Origin: Amblyomma americanum
Lineage: Eukaryota; Arthropoda; Arachnida; Ixodida; Ixodidae
Assembly (NCBI RefSeq): GCF_052857255.1
Contig: NC_135497.1
Span: 547,441,531-547,505,530, forward strand
Direction: 5' to 3'
Length of the DNA stretch: 64,000 nt
In this document: one piece after another, positions 43,745-57,072 of the stretch
Layout: the number at the start of each line of letters is the position of its first letter
Numbering within the stretch: the first letter of the stretch is position 1
Program-made: the position numbers and the translations under genes
Notes under the pieces: generated by a model
Databases searched by the model: none
What the model was told of the DNA's origin: nothing
What the model saw: the letters and a program-made list of their open reading frames with translations, nothing else

Positions 43745-44180
43745 CGTGCTTAATGCCCACAAAAAGAGAAGCCACACGAAACATGGGCGATCGTTCCCAG
43801 CAGAGCATACTAGCAGAGCCGGCGAGCGGCCAACTCGCCAAACGAGAATGCTCAGGAGCTCCGGAGGCTCAGGAGTTCGAGAGGAAAGACTTCGTCTTCG
43901 TACTCCTCGGCCACGGCGAAACCCGCCCGCGGCTAAGTACTAGACCGCAAAAACGCGACAAAAACCGCAAAGAGCTGTTAAAAAACCGGCAACGGTCGTC
44001 CGGGACCTCAAGAGAAGGGTCGGTGATGGTGAAGGACTTGCCAAAGGCAGCCCCGAAACCGCAGAATGGGCCGAGAGGCCAGGTGGCGACCAGTGGCTGG
44101 TAACGGCTCAGATCTTTGCTCCAGAAGCGCGCGAAAGCATGACCATTCGCAGTGGCAATGGTCGCCCTAGTCAGAGTCTC
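43745..44180 (-). mobile_element. LINE-X 5' fragment D
   Basis: GGCAACGGTCG, AGGGTCGGTGAT, CAGCCCCGAAACCGCAGAAT and CATGACCATTCGCAGTG match 7195-7370 of copy A in order. It is a detached piece of the LINE-X 5' region in the same orientation. Confidence 0.65.
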
Positions 44181-45150
44181 ATTTCCGGTTAAAACGAGAA
44201 AAGCAATGGCAAAAATAAAGTAGAATGAGGAATAGCCTATACCTGCAGAGCATCACCAGGCTTAAACCAATTATAGAAAAAATAAACAGGGCCTAATCTG
44301 CCAAATTTTTAATTTTGTAGCGGAAGCCAATGGTAAAAATAAAATTTGGCACGGTAACTGAAATGGTGTCCGAAGGGCCCAACGAGCACAGAAGGGTGAA
44401 AAAGTCCTCGCGGAGCTATTTTATTGATTGAATAAAAGACGTTTAATATCAATGGATGTGCCGTACACAAAAAAGAGGAAGAAAGTGAAGAAAACAACAT
44501 TAATAAATTTAGTGTATAGCAAGAGGAAAGAAAATAGGTAGGAATGATGAAAATGAGTGATGTAGAAATGGTGAAATTACAGAAACATAAAGATGAGATG
44601 ATCTTGAAGTGCGGAGGATGAAAACTTGTGTAGATGGCGTAAGGAGTAGTAGCGAATGGTGCTGAAACCTAGGAAAGAACAGAGAAAATAAAAAGACGGA
44701 AGACAGAAGAAAAATGAAAAGAAGAAGAAAAGAGAAGATGAAAGAGGAAGAAAAAGAAAAAGAAAAAATATTATTAATGAAATGAAGAGGGGAGAAAAAA
44801 CAGAAAAAGCAAATAAAACCAACAATAAAAATGAAGACAGAAATACACGCAGTGAAAAAGAAAACAAGAGAGAAAAAGAAACTGCAACGCACTCTTTAAA
44901 AAACTATCGCACCCTCAAAAGTCACACACAAAACCGTGCCACGTGGCCACTGAAGGGGCGGACATCAAAGTGTACACCTCATGTGGCCAGAAGGGCCCCT
45001 CTGAGCGACCACGAAAGCACGTAAAAAAAGGAGCGCGTGTTTAATTGTTGTGTGCACCGAAATGAATGCGCACACAAAATCTGCAAAAAAAATAGATAAA
45101 TTCCTGAATAACTAGCTATATAAAAAAATTACAATAATAGAGAGTTTCAG
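44181..45150. other. AT- and purine-rich spacer, no gene
   Basis: From about 44690 to 44890 the plus strand is nearly all A and G (GAA/AAG/AAAAGA), which produces long Phe/Ser/Leu frames on the minus strand. It resembles the LINE-X inter-ORF spacer but I cannot align it. It ends at the left edge of duplicon B. Confidence 0.5.
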
Positions 45151-45389
45151 TAAGACTAAGCGGGCTGGGATAATCGTGGAAATTGGCGAGGCGGACACTA
45201 GGCGTGTATACGGTGTTAGGTCGGCATAGCCACACTGCTTGGTGGTATATGTAAATGAAAGTATTGCATAGAAAAGAAATGAAAGGAAAGAATGAAAGTG
45301 TTAACAAGAATATTGGGCAAAGCCGAACTGATGGTAGATTTGATTTGTAAGAGCAATACGCAGTGTTGTGGGGAATCTAACCAGGATCG

Positions 45390-48300
45390 TCAAAGGGCAG
45401 TGGGAGACTGGCCGGATTGCGAGTGTGAAAGACCTCTGACAATGTGTTGTGTGAGTGGACAATCTGTTACGTAATGAAAAATATCCCCATCTGGATGAGC
45501 GCATGGACAATGTGATGACGGAGCAAAACCGAAACGATGGAAGTATGACAGAAATCTACCACGTCCCGTTAATAAAGAGATAAGGGGCCTTGGCGGATCG
45601 AAATTTGATGGTAAATTTAGGACGTCGGGCACCCAAGAAAAGATACCCGTACCCCACTTGTTTTCTCTCCACCACACCGCCCACTGTGCACGGGCGACAC
45701 GAAGGAGTACGCAGCAAACAGTGGCCATCGACCTAGGTGCGGTTCGCAGCCTGTGAGAGGAGGCCGCCCTTATGGCACCGATATCGGCTATTTCATTGCC
45801 CAACACGCCACTATGGGCTCGAACCTAGAACAAGCGTACCGGTCGTGTAAGTGTAATAGATACGAGAAGTTTTTTTATGGAATGTATGGTGGTTTCCGTA
45901 GTTACATAGGTAGAAAAAGCAGATTACAATGATTGAGAATTAGTGTAAATGTGGCCTGATGTTGTATCTTGAAGGGTTATGAAATATCTCAGGGCTTCCT
46001 CGAAGGCGACCAATTCGACGGAATATATACTACAAGCGCCTTGGACGCGGAACCGGCCAAATGACTGAATTCGAGCAGCCAGCTCCACATATGCGGCGCC
46101 AGCAGCCGTCGAAGTAAATGAACCATCCGTGAACATGAACTGCCGGATCGGATGCCGCCAGCTCCACCGCCAAACGTCCAAACGGGCGTGCTCAAATGAC
46201 GCAACCTGCGACGGATGCTGGATCGTGTCATTAAACGGGACCGCCATTTCGGAACCTGAAAATGAATGCTGGCCAAATTTTGTGCCAAATCGCGACGAAA
46301 AAAAAACTAAACTCCCCATTCAACCGGTCAAGGTCAAACTGGAGTGGTGCCGCGTGCAGTAGAAAGTGAAGCGCCCTCGCGCTGGTGGTGGGGTAGGCAC
46401 GCGCCAACGCCATTAGCGGGGCCCGCGGCGCTGACACCAACCTCGCACGAAGACGCGAATGGGGACACTCAGTCCAAAACACGGGGGACGCATATGAAAG
46501 GGTAGGCAAAACGACCTGTTGATGAATTGCCATGAGTTGTGCCGGCGCCAGTATGCCACCAAGGCGAATAAAAGAGCTGGGGCGTGCGGCAAGCAATTCG
46601 GCACGCTCCTTGACATGGTCGGCGTGAGCTATGAACGATAGGGTGCGGTAGAAGACTCCGAGCACCCTGACGGCAGGCCTGAATTTCAGGGTCACGCCGC
46701 CAAGGCGGACGGTGGGTGGCGTACGTCGCATACCCCCACCCCCCAGGAGGGGTGATGAGCAAGCACACCGTCTCATCTACGCTGAAGAATACCCTCGCTG
46801 CGTTCGCCTACGTCGCCACTCGGCCGAGAGCATTATCCGCCAAATCCTACAGCGCTCCCCTGCCCGATCCAGGCACAAGAACGATCACGTCGTCTCCATA
46901 GGCCCGCCTGGAGGGACATACCCTCCGGCATAGGCTGCTCAAACAATCCACGCACTACGATATTCGTTAGGGTCGGTGATAGGGGAGATCCCTGTGGACT
47001 CCCTAAGGTGGGACGCGCAACCGCATCTCCCGCCCGTGAGCAGTAAACCACCTCACGGTTGGATAAAAAGGACCGGAGGAGCGCGCAGATTCCTAGGGCA
47101 TCCCCACCATACGAGAGAAGGACCAAGGGATGCCAGACACTGTCAAAGATCCCCTAAAATCAGTACATATCACTAGTGCATGAAGGCCGCTTGCTCTCAT
47201 CCCTCTAATTTCGATAATTAAAGAGTGCAGAGCATGAACTGCTCCGCGGTGTCGAGTGAAGCCGAAATGGTCCGGATGTAGTAAATAGCGAGTTGCCATG
47301 AAATTGTAGAGGCAACGGCAACCGTGTATGAGACACTCCAGCACTATTCCGAGTGTGGATTCATGACAATGGGTCGATGAAAGTTCTGGTCCTCAGCTGA
47401 GCGACCCAATTTAAGAATGAAAATTATGCGACCCTTGCGCCAGACCAAAGAAAAATGACCCAGCCTCAGTCCCGCGTTGAAAACAAAATGAAAGAACCGC
47501 GGCTGGTTCTCCCAACGAGCACGAACAACACGCAGCGTGAGACCATCAAGGCCACAAGCCACACGCCTCTCTACTTTTGAAATAGCTACATGCATTTCGC
47601 CGTGTGTAAAGGGGAGATCAGGGCCCCCAGTGAAGCGGGCCCGCTGTAGTAACCTACATTTCTGCGTGGATAATATTATCTGCAGTCATGTCATCTAATG
47701 TGATGTGTGTATCAAGAAGTAGCTGGGCCGTTTCCAATGTGGTGGTTGTCAGCGTGCCGTCCGGGCGTCTCAGGGGTGGCAGCACTACCAGCGCTCGAAA
47801 CTTAACAAAAACCACCTGGAACGATCGGCCATAAATGCTGGATTTAATAGGCTCGCGTGGAATGGATCTTGTGTGTGCATCACAGGAAGATGAAATGTGT
47901 GCACGATATGACCTGAGAGCTGCGTAATATTGGTGACCGAAATGTTGTCGAAGACGGAAGTCCCTGGTGCGCTGGAACTTGCGGCGCATTGCACGGACTC
48001 TGGATCTTTCAGACGCCAGGTCCTGTGTCCACGATGGATTAGTGGTATGATAGGGTGAATGATGATGAAGAGTTCGCGATGACGAGCGTATGTGTCCAAA
48101 GCGGTCGAATATTTGATAAAATTTGGCGAGTGTGCATTCAAATGCTTGTGATGACTATATATTTGCACCGACCACTGAAGTGAAGATGAGGCTAAAGATG
48201 CTAAAACGCGCGTTGTTCCTCGATGTGTCAGGCGGCGCTCGCGGCCACCGACCGGGCTGGCAAACGAAACTGCGATGTATTTATAATAAGAATACGCAAC

Positions 48301-48913
48301 TGTGTCAGTTACCTGCCAGTGCGGACTCAGCAATGCCAACGCTGGCGACACGAGTGTTACATCTAGCCATATGTATTTGTATGGAGTAGTATAAGTGGAA
48401 GGGTACTCACGGTCATTAAGTATAATAAGGCCAGACGCCATGGCAACATTTAACAATTCACCACCTCCATCATAAGAAATCTTATGACCCCATGCCGACG
48501 ATGAGCGTTAAAATCTCCGGCAAGGACGGCTTGTGTACCCTCCATGAGTAAAAGCATGTTTCTTATGTCATCGAATGCTGGCGTCATTGAAAGTGTGGTG
48601 GAGCGTATGCAGAGATGAGTGTAAATGAAGCAGCGGCGGAAATGCAGACTACAGCCGCCACTCTTGGCGTGGTCAGAATGGGAAAGAGGTCGAACGTTGT
48701 GTGACGTGCTAAGATAGCACAGCGCAGCCGCGTAGTGGCGGTGAAGATAGCCAACTCTGGCGGTATGTCCTGCACTGTATCTTGTGCGTATGGGTCTGAA
48801 ATCAGTGCAAACATGTCATTGTTGTGTCCGATGGTTTCTACCAACGCGGGGGTCGCATTACGTCAGTGGTCTACATTAGCTTGCATTAATGAGAATGTTA
48901 GAATGTTAGTCAT
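45390..48913 (-). pseudogene. LINE-X ORF2 copy B, broken
   Basis: Endonuclease (VETIGHNNDMFALISDPYAQ at 48584-48844; the middle part at 47785-48456 gives the longest open frame, 223 codons), RT (47344-47595; GSPQGSPLSPTLTN at about 47000), the catalytic box at 46889-46900 reading YGDD rather than YADD, and the thumb-RNase H at 46231-46776 (RVLGVFYRTLSFIAHADHV). RNase H (FTDGSFTST) is in 45924-46319 and the C-terminal HPDGD motif in 45390-45806. Non-functional. Confidence 0.8.
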
Positions 48914-49315
48914 TGTGATTAAGTGGAATCGAATGACGTAATAGTAGGGAATGAGGTAAAATAATCCCCGTAGTGTGGCGGAATGGATGGTGAAAAAGAA
49001 CATGTGAAGGCCATACCTTTGTGCGAGGTGGATGATGAGAAAACCTAAAAAGTTGAATAAGAAAGTGTGACTGCGCTCTGTAGGAACGTAGTAATTGAAA
49101 TTGTTGAAAGAGAAAAAGGAGAGTACCGGACCGGCATTGTATGGTAGAGAAAAAGAGCGTAATGAGGTTGAAAAACGCAAGTAGCGTTAAAAAGAGAAGA
49201 TATACGAGTAAAGCACGTATATAAGAGGGAAAAAAATTGCAAAAAAGCAAAAACAGCTCATGGAAGAAACTGACATGTAGTGAAATATAAAGTAATAAAT
49301 GTAGGTAGGGCTCCG

Positions 49316-50977
49316 CTATCGTCCGTAGACGAAACACCGGACCTGCATGCTTATGAACAGGAACAAAACCAGTCCGGTTCTCTCCCCACCGCCTCCAGAA
49401 GTCATGCAATTACGGGGTTTCATAGTCAGTGCGGGAACGCAATCGGGCAACGCGTACAGCCGTGACAGTGCATTGGGGTGAACCCGCGCTGTGTGGCGGA
49501 GCCTCCCGTCCGGCGCGACGGCAGACGGCAGACTTGACAGGAGCGCCCTCCGACTCAGGGCTATCGAATACGACGTGGGCGCCAGCACACCTTGTGCACA
49601 GAGCTCTAGCAGCTTCCACCCTCGTGCGCCAGTTGCGCCTCGAATGGCCGTACGTCGCACAAAATGTACACATGTAAGTCCTTAGCCACAAAAGCAGGGG
49701 ACCCTGCAATTGTTAAACGGCCCCTGTCTACTACCCGTACAAAGGCGTCGGGCGCCATTCACAGGACGTGTGTCTTGGTTCTATCGCGCGCCCGAAAAGT
49801 GAACCGTCGGGATGTTGTTTGGGGGTCTAAATTTATTCCAGGGTTGTTGTTGCTGATGTTCAAAATCTCGTCGTCGTCCGTGGCGTGAGCGTCAACGCCC
49901 CAGACGCGGTGAGGACGGCGACATTCCGCAACCCTAATTTGGCAGGTATTTTGCGTTACCGCGTTCGCAGTTACTGCAGTACGCAGATTATCGACAGAGG
50001 CGTGGTCGTGCGCGAGGACGGTTACGCCGTTCTGTGCTTGTCTGTCACCAGACCTATGCACGCGTTCTCTGGAACGATGTTAGCTTTAAGGGTCTGTATC
50101 AACTGCGCCGGGGAGGTGGAATCCGGCGAAGTGGCAGTGGAAAAAGCAACATGATGCACCACTTGCCTCTATGATGCATCACTTGCCTCACTTGCCGCTA
50201 TGGCGCAGTAGAAAGTGCCCGGGCCGCAGCCGGAGTCGCGGCCGACGCAGAACCAGAAGCCGCAGAGCGAGACCCAGGGCCCCGGAGCACATCCGCAAAG
50301 GTGGGCCGCGGGACTTGTGGGACGGTGACTTCAAGTCGCGCCTCCGCAGTATAGGCCCGGGATCTGGCGTCCCAGGGCCCCGGAGCACATCCGCAAAGGT
50401 GGGCCGCGGGACTGGTGGGACGGCGACTTCAAGTCGTGCCTCCACAGTAGAAGCCCGGGCCCAGGACTCCCGGCGCTCCGCCGACCACATGGCACGCAGG
50501 ACCTCCGCGCGACCCCTGTCATCAGACGAGACGCCAGAGCGCGGTCTCCGCACAGCGCAGCACTACCTTCCCGAACATGTGGGGGATCTGCGTGCGCGCC
50601 TGAACTGAAATCTTATTTTTGTCCGTGCTCAGGAACGCAGTCAAGCACTCCTGAAGTTTCGTAACGTCTGCGAAATCGGGCATCGCAGAAACGGCCAGGT
50701 CTAACGTGGCACCGGCGGCCGCAGTGTCCACGAGCGGGGCGATCTCATCAGGTACAGGCCCCGGTCCGAAGGCGTCCGGGTGGGAGACCTGTCGCAGGGT
50801 TTCGTTGACCAAGGGACGCGCACTCAGGTAGAGCGTCGGAGCCGACCACGATTCCGGGAGCCGGCTAAGTCTCTCCCGCCAGGGAGCTCGCGTCACATGG
50901 AGGCGCTGCAAGAGGTCGCTCGGTGGGCACCGGCTCGAGATACCCGTCAGGAGGTCGTCCCCAGCCTCCGAGAACAA
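49316..50977 (-). pseudogene. LINE-X ORF1 copy B, broken
   Basis: Knuckle CTFCATYGHSRRNW (last Cys again Trp, so the change predates the duplication), CTRCAGAH, then the 49759-50061 middle block and the 50188-50553 and 50522-50977 blocks toward the N-terminus. The frame at 50522-50977 (151 codons) gives the clearest view of the ORF1 core in this window. The 98-bp tandem duplication is at 50273-50468. Confidence 0.7.
50273..50468. repeat. 98-bp tandem duplication in LINE-X ORF1, copy B
   Basis: Two units starting CCCAGGGCCCCGGAGCAC at 50273 and 50371, the same as 5465-5660. Confidence 0.85.
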
Positions 50978-51741
50978 CGAGATCTCGGGGTTGGACCGGG
51001 CCTCCTAGGCGCCCGAGTCCTTGGTCGCGTTGGGCGACAGGTGATGCAGAGTCACGACGGGTAAACTCCCCTGAGCGGGCGACGCAGGAGGAGACAGGCG
51101 CAGAGCACTCAATGCGGCGGAAGCGACCGAGACCAGTCCCGACCGCCAGCGCGACAGCGCGGTGGCGGGTTCAGGCCTTGCTAGGGCAAAACCTCAGCGC
51201 GAGGCGCAAAGTCGGAGCTCCGCGTAAAGGGATAGAAAATCGCCGGCGTGTCGGGAAAGGAAGCCGGCGAAAAACCGGATTCGGGCGCGGACACGCTACG
51301 GTTTGCCCACCTTGATGACCGATGCGGCAAGGCTCCTCCTTTGCGAAGGTCGGTACCGCGGGCGGCTGCAGGAGACCAGAGAGCAGCCAAAGTCCAACAA
51401 CACGATGGGGCCGGAAAATCGCAGGTAGGCCTCGCAGACCGGTCAGGGTGACCGCGGTCAGGTGCGTTAAGGCAGCGGTATGCCCTCTCAATCGACACCG
51501 GGCGCGCCTAGGCTGGTCCCCGCGCAAGGGAGGGTCCGCGGGCAGCCGCAAAAAATGGGGCCCCAGAAAAATGGGCCCCCCCGATCGTAGAAGCAGACCG
51601 GACGGTCGCCAATCCAACCCGCGAACCAGTCATTACTCCGGCAGGTCGGCCCCGAGCAGGAACCACGACCAGAAAAGGCGCCTGAAAGGACCCCGGGGTT
51701 CACGAGGCAGCAGCGCAGCTCAGGCAGCCAGGAGGAGAAAC

Positions 51742-52812
51742 CACCGCCAGGAGGTGTGGGAATTTTTTCGCCTTCACTGGATTGGTCTTTTTCTCTCCGT
51801 CTTCCTGACTTCACTCCAATTTTTCTGGCTGAATTATTAGCAGTAATCTTAGCCTTACGAAAATTAAAATCTACCGTTTCCCAGGTCGTGGTTATGACAG
51901 ACTCTCTGTCCATTTGCTCTTCCTTATCCTGACCCACTGACTCTCGGCCATTACGCCTCTTTAAGTTTCTGATTCCGCTCCATCTAAATTCGGTAAGGTT
52001 GCTTTGGGTACCCGGTCACATGGGCTTTCACTTAAATGAGGTTGCAGATTCCTTAGCAAGAGCCTCTCTCAGCGGCCCAATTGTTGCTGTCCTGCCATCG
52101 TGTACATAACAGCTGCGGTGAGGTTTCGCAGCTACACAATACTTCAGGAATTTGCTGCCTCGGCTCTTACATGATCTCCCGAATATCAACATCTTCTGCA
52201 TCCTTGGAGTAGCAAAGACTGGCGCTCACGCAGACTAGAGGTCTCTTTCACGCGCTTGCGTTGCCGGGTTCCCCTTCTAAATTTCTACCTTCACAGATCT
52301 GGCCTGGCAGCTTCCCCACTGTGCCCTTTTTGTGCCGAACCTGAGACAATAGATCACTTCCTGCTGTTCTGCCGCCGCTTTTCTCATTTGAGGAAGCGTC
52401 TTTTGCAAATTCCATTTCATCAACTGGGCTTCCCTGTGTCTTCCGAGGTTGTTCTTTCCATTGGCGCTTCTTTGCTTGGACGAAGCGACAGGAGTGTGCG
52501 CTCTGCTGTGCAAAAAAATTTCTTCAAGAAACGCAGCGACTCCCATTCTAATTTCTTTTTCCTGCCCTCAGTCAGTACGACATTGCAACATTACAGGCAT
52601 TGTGTAGTATTATGCACATTAAGCAATTGTCCCGTCTTTGATCTCCAAGTTAACTGGACCCCTTTCCTTCCCTCTTCCAGTCTGTCTGACTACATACTAT
52701 TACCACTCCTTTTCCCGTCAAAACTTTCCTGTATCCAGTAATTAACCGCCTGTGTCTTGGCCACTCCCCCGTAGTGGGTATGTGCCAGCAACGTCTGAGG
52801 CCTTCCTTCCTT
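51742..52812 (+). mobile_element. LINE-I4, 5'-truncated I-like LINE in copy B only
   Basis: It is absent from copy A (about 6921-6940 there). It starts inside RNase H (PDFTPIFLAELLAVILALRK, MTDSLSICSSLS, LLWVPGHMGFHLNEVADSLA), with the C-terminal part at 52256-52741 (RCRVPLLNFYLHRSGLAASP, CPFCAEPETIDHFLLFC, a zinc-finger-like motif). The 3' end is GTAGTGGGTATGTGCC. It replaced about 20 bp of target, so no clean target duplication is seen. Confidence 0.82.
52256..52741 (+). pseudogene. LINE-I4 ORF2 C-terminus
   Basis: A 161-codon frame giving the C-terminal domain after RNase H, with the CPFC...H...C motif found in I-like LINEs that is thought to bind RNA or DNA. The start is arbitrary because the element is truncated. 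Confidence 0.65.
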
Positions 52813-53229
52813 CCGTGGTGAAAGGCGGCCGCGGCTAAGTGAAGGCCCACAAAAAGAGGTAAATCCGCAAAATGCACATGAAGAACCGCTGGCGGTTGTC
52901 GATGGCCTCCGTGGAGAAGTCCGCAGGTGGTTGGAGAACCGCAGGAACATCAGTGCCGGGCCCGGGGGCCCGGCAGCAGCTACAATAGCAGGAGCAGCTC
53001 GCACCAGGGGTGCGCGAGCCAGATAGAGCTGGCAGGCACCAAGGCAGGAGCTCTGGAAAAAACAACAGGCAACGGTCGGCCGGGGCCTCAAGGGAAGGGT
53101 CGTTGATCTTGAAGGACTGCAAATGGCAGCCCAGAAACCGCAGAATGGGAACAGGGGCCAGGCGGCGATTAGCGAGTGGTAACGGCTGTGCTCTGACCAC
53201 CGGGAGCTCACGAAAGAATGACCATTCGC

Positions 53230-55521
53230 AGTGACAATCGGCGCCTCCATCGGCATGAGGGAGGTGGGCCCAAGTTTTTTCCCCTGTTGTTCAATGCTAC
53301 CCAGACTTGAAGGGGCCCTACCATTAACCTTGCCGTCCCACCTTTATAGAGATACCTGTGTACGCCTATGGATCTTTGTGTATTACTTGTGAGCGGGCCT
53401 GGCCCTTTTGACATCTGTTCAATTTCATAGAATACTGCATCTCACAGGCTTAGTTTGTTTCCTGCCACTTTCTGTGTAGCATATATTTCATGCACACGAA
53501 TCACCAAGCCTTCTTCTAGTCTTCTGCACAAGCCCTTTAGATTGGTGCTTAGAAAGCTGGGTTGTTGAAAAAAAACACGACAAAACTGAAATAGCTACCT
53601 GTAAATGAAGGAGCGCTAAGGTTCATAGAAACTTTACAAAAATAAAATAATAGATGAAGAAAGTCGCAGCAAATAGCCCAGGTTTGCAACCTGTCTCCTT
53701 TCATGATCGATAAGAAAAGTGCAAAGAAATTCGTTAACTACCCAAGGTTTGGCAAGTGAAATCGGTAAACAAACTATATATAATTTGTTCGCCAAAAATA
53801 TATTATGTTTTAGAGATGTGCTTAAACAATAGACTATGCCCACGATGAACCAAGGTGAAGATGGTCGACTTCTGCTTGTCAAAGCTTCTTTCGGCAGGTG
53901 TTTCGTCGTACGTCGTCGAAACGTAAAGACTGGCCAGACGTGTCGTGTCGTGTGTGACAACACACTATTTACTTGCGGAACTCGTGCAGAATGCTTGAGG
54001 ACGCAAGACAGCTACCCGACCGCTCAGAATAGCTGTGATATCCACATATAAAAAAATCCCTACACAGCACGCTGACATCGTGCGAGTATCGCCTGTTTCG
54101 CCCGCGTTGTCATGGTACGCAACCATGGTATTGCAGGCTGTTTCATTTCGGCCACCTCTGCTTTACTCTTTCGTTAGAACGGGCGAACCGGCAAGGTCGA
54201 TCACGCGTAAATATTTTCGCACTGCTTCCGCTAAATGCACGACGCGCGATGTACATTGACATCTTCGACTTAATTTGCGGTCCTTCTCGCCACGGATAGC
54301 TTCTTTATCGCTAATGAGAGCATAACAAGAAGCCAACTCGAAATTTTTCTTACTACTGACTGCACTAAAAATTTTGGTGGAACAAACGCGGCACATAAGA
54401 ATGTGCGACGACCGGAGGCACATCTGGTGAGCGCGGCGCCTTAGCTTTTTCCCCTGATGGCAAAATCACCGACGTCCTTATCTGTGGCAACAAATGAACA
54501 TGGTCCTAACGTACTTCCATCCCTCAGAGACAGCAGTGGCACAGCAGCAACTGGGTTACTGTAATGTAGACTCCGTAAATACGTCCGTCAGTCGCTATCT
54601 CATATGTGAATCTTTCACGCCGAGAATGCCAAAACTTCAGCTTGAATGCCCATGGTAATTGTGGACCACGTCAGAATTGAATGCTCACCGTCAAAAACGT
54701 GATCACTTTCCACAAAGCAGCGCGAATTTCGCCGCAAGCCAGGAACAGCAATAAATTCTCAAAGCTGCAGTTTAGCACGGACCACGTTCATCTAGATCCG
54801 TGATAATGATGTCCATTGTGGTCACGCGAGCCCCCAGACATCGCAGCGCGCCCTGACGTTCAGGTTGCTTCCGAATAGAGGGCAGCGCATAGTGAGAGAG
54901 GAGGACAGCAGGTCCTAGAACTTTCCTGTCCCTCTGCTCGGTTTGCTGTCGCGCTCGGCACGTCACTCACGTGACCATTCCGTCTGCGCTTCGGTCCGTC
55001 ATGTGGTTCGGCCTTAAGGGCACCGTAACGTTCTAGTAGACCATGCTTACCGCTCCAAACAAGACGTTCAAAAAATACTCTTCGCCGAGATAGGGCCTCT
55101 TCGTTGGTGCACCAATAATTGCAAGATTTCACCCCAAGATTTCAGGCAATTTCCAGTGACAAATTAAAATTATAGATTTTTGTTTCCTCCAATGTCGCGC
55201 TGCTCCCTTCTTAAAATATGGCAGTTTTTCGACTATAATCTGATGACACGTGTTTCAGTCAGTTAATACGCCAGTAAGTTTAATGAGTACAAACCTCGAT
55301 GTTCCATAAAAACTGCACTAACTTCCCCGTATTCAGCGTCCTAGTACCAAGCGACAGTAAGCGGCAGTAAGACTGCGTTCATGTCAACGCTGCTTCGTTT
55401 ATTAGATATGGCACGCGGTGACTTAGTCCCATTTGCTGTGGGTTTGTGAATAGCGGAATACTGGCCAATATCAACGAGCAGTGCCAGAAAGGCAGCAAGG
55501 CTGAGAAGTCCAAACAAGCTC
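53230..55521. other. Unassigned segment of duplicon B
   Basis: The counterpart of 7400-9654. The minus-strand frame at 54163-54423 matches part of 8099-8626. No element or gene is recognised. Confidence 0.45.
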
Positions 55522-55527
55522 TTTATT
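55522..55527 (-). promoter_or_regulatory. Putative poly(A) signal, copy B
   Basis: AATAAA on the minus strand, about 210 nt after the SAM-domain stop position; the same as 9655-9660. Confidence 0.4.
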
Positions 55528-55738
55528 TAAAAAAAAATTGCTTCAGCAAGTCTTGACATTCTGTAGGGGTCACAGTCACTCGAGGCGCAACGTTTACACA
55601 GCTTGTGCAATTCACCAGGACCATTTAGCCCGCCAATCTCACTTGGTCACACATGAAGACAGCTGAGGTCCTGCTTCATCTGGACGACGGTCAAGTCCTG
55701 ATAAAGACCGTGTTGCCACGTGACCCAAGACGAGTTGT

Positions 55739-57072
55739 CTATATCAAGGACCTGACCACGTCGCATACCTTGAGGGCCAACCCTAAGGTTAAGCCCATGG
55801 TATTTATCAGGTAGTCCTCATTTAGCAGAAACAAAGCCTCCCTGCCGGTGATCAGGGCACTGAATTCTTCGACACAACCTGTGCAGCTTGGAATTGTTGC
55901 GATGTAGGCAATAGAATCCGCAACTGTTCAGCCACGCGGGTTCTCGGCGGCCAGCAATGCTAAATGCTCAAGCAGGTGTTCCATTCTCTCCTGGCTCACT
56001 ATGTTCTCGCCTGGATTGGGCTCAGCGACATCGTTCCTGGCAGTTTCTGGAGTGAGGTGCCTCAGGCTGGAATCCTCCTGCATAGAGTAAATATGCTGAC
56101 TGTAGAGCGAGAGCTGCATTCTTGAAACAGCAGTGGCAGCCATTACGGCAATGCGTCATAGTAGCCAAAATATAGTGCCAGTATGTTCGAAACACTATGG
56201 CGAAATATTACTGTATATACAGGCCCTGCTCAATAGCTTTTTCCAAATATTAGTTCCACTATATATTAACTAAAGCAATCTGGTCGGATATTTTCTGCAC
56301 AAAATATCCAGCGTGTACTCACCCGCGTCCTAGGGCTCCGATCACGCGATCACGTGATTATAATTAGTACCGTGATTGCAGCATCAAAAATTTTTTAAGA
56401 TAGCATGGGGCTCAAATGTTTAAAAAAATATTCTCCTAATATGTAAAAAAATATTCTCCTAATAATCATTAAGCGGGACCGACATTAGAAAATTTTTACT
56501 GGGAAGGCGCAGAGAATTAATTTTTTGCACAGGCATGATGCCTGCAGGAATATTTTTGCCGCTGCCCGTCGCGTCCCCTTGGCACCGCCACTGAAATCCA
56601 ACGCTTTTTGATTGTGGTTTTTGGCAAGCATCTTAGTGGTTAATTAAATAACCTCCCCGCCGCACTTTACCACCCTTCCCTCTGGGACACTTTGGCAGCG
56701 ACCGTATCGATTCCCCCCGTGTACCCACTCCTGTGTTAGACTTACCGGCCTGGTCCGCGCCGAGTGAGCGGTGGCTTGGTACACGTGAGGGTCTGACACG
56801 TAGTCAGCCTCCAGAACAGCGAATACAGTATGCAAGTATTCCGCAAGATCCACGCTCTCTACTTCCTCCGGGCGAGGACCTCCAATGGAGCTTGAGCCTC
56901 TTCGGGTTGAATGCCCGTCGATAACAACCACGGCAGCTTCATTGCGCTCCGGCTGATCGGGTGTGTTAAGAAATATTGCGGACAAAGTCGAAACCTCTGG
57001 TGACTGCTGGTCATCCTGCAGTGTGTCTTGGACAGATCGTACAGCCTCCTTGGCAGCATTACGTATCGTCAT
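55739..57072 (-). pseudogene. SAM-domain gene copy B, nonsense in the SAM domain
   Basis: The upstream exon is 56746-57072 (or longer), the intron 56078-56745 and the SAM exon 55739-56077, with the same donor (GTAAGT) and acceptor (TATGCAG) as copy A. The conserved Trp that opens the SAM domain (TGG in A at 10060-10062) is TGA at 55928-55930, removing the domain if translated. The rest of the exon stays in frame, with two visible substitutions after the stop. The upstream exon is open 27 codons further 5' than in copy A, so each copy has its own damage or A uses another start. Confidence 0.65.

Larger units (their letters stand above)
45151..53230 (-). mobile_element. LINE-X copy B, degenerate
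   Basis: The counterpart of 318-7400. ORF2 runs from the ATG at 48911-48913 to about 45390, the CCHC part of ORF1 is at 49410-49709 and the ORF1 core at 50522-50977 (PDFADVTKLQECLTAFLS, a longer open stretch than in copy A). The same stop after QANVDH and the same ISDPY are seen as in copy A. A 1,071-bp LINE-I piece interrupts the 5' region. Confidence 0.85.

Noticed and set aside
44509..44892. Phe/Ser/Leu-rich membrane-like protein on the minus strand
   Set aside because: It is produced by a purine-rich plus-strand tract with no conserved residues; overlapping frames give the same look.
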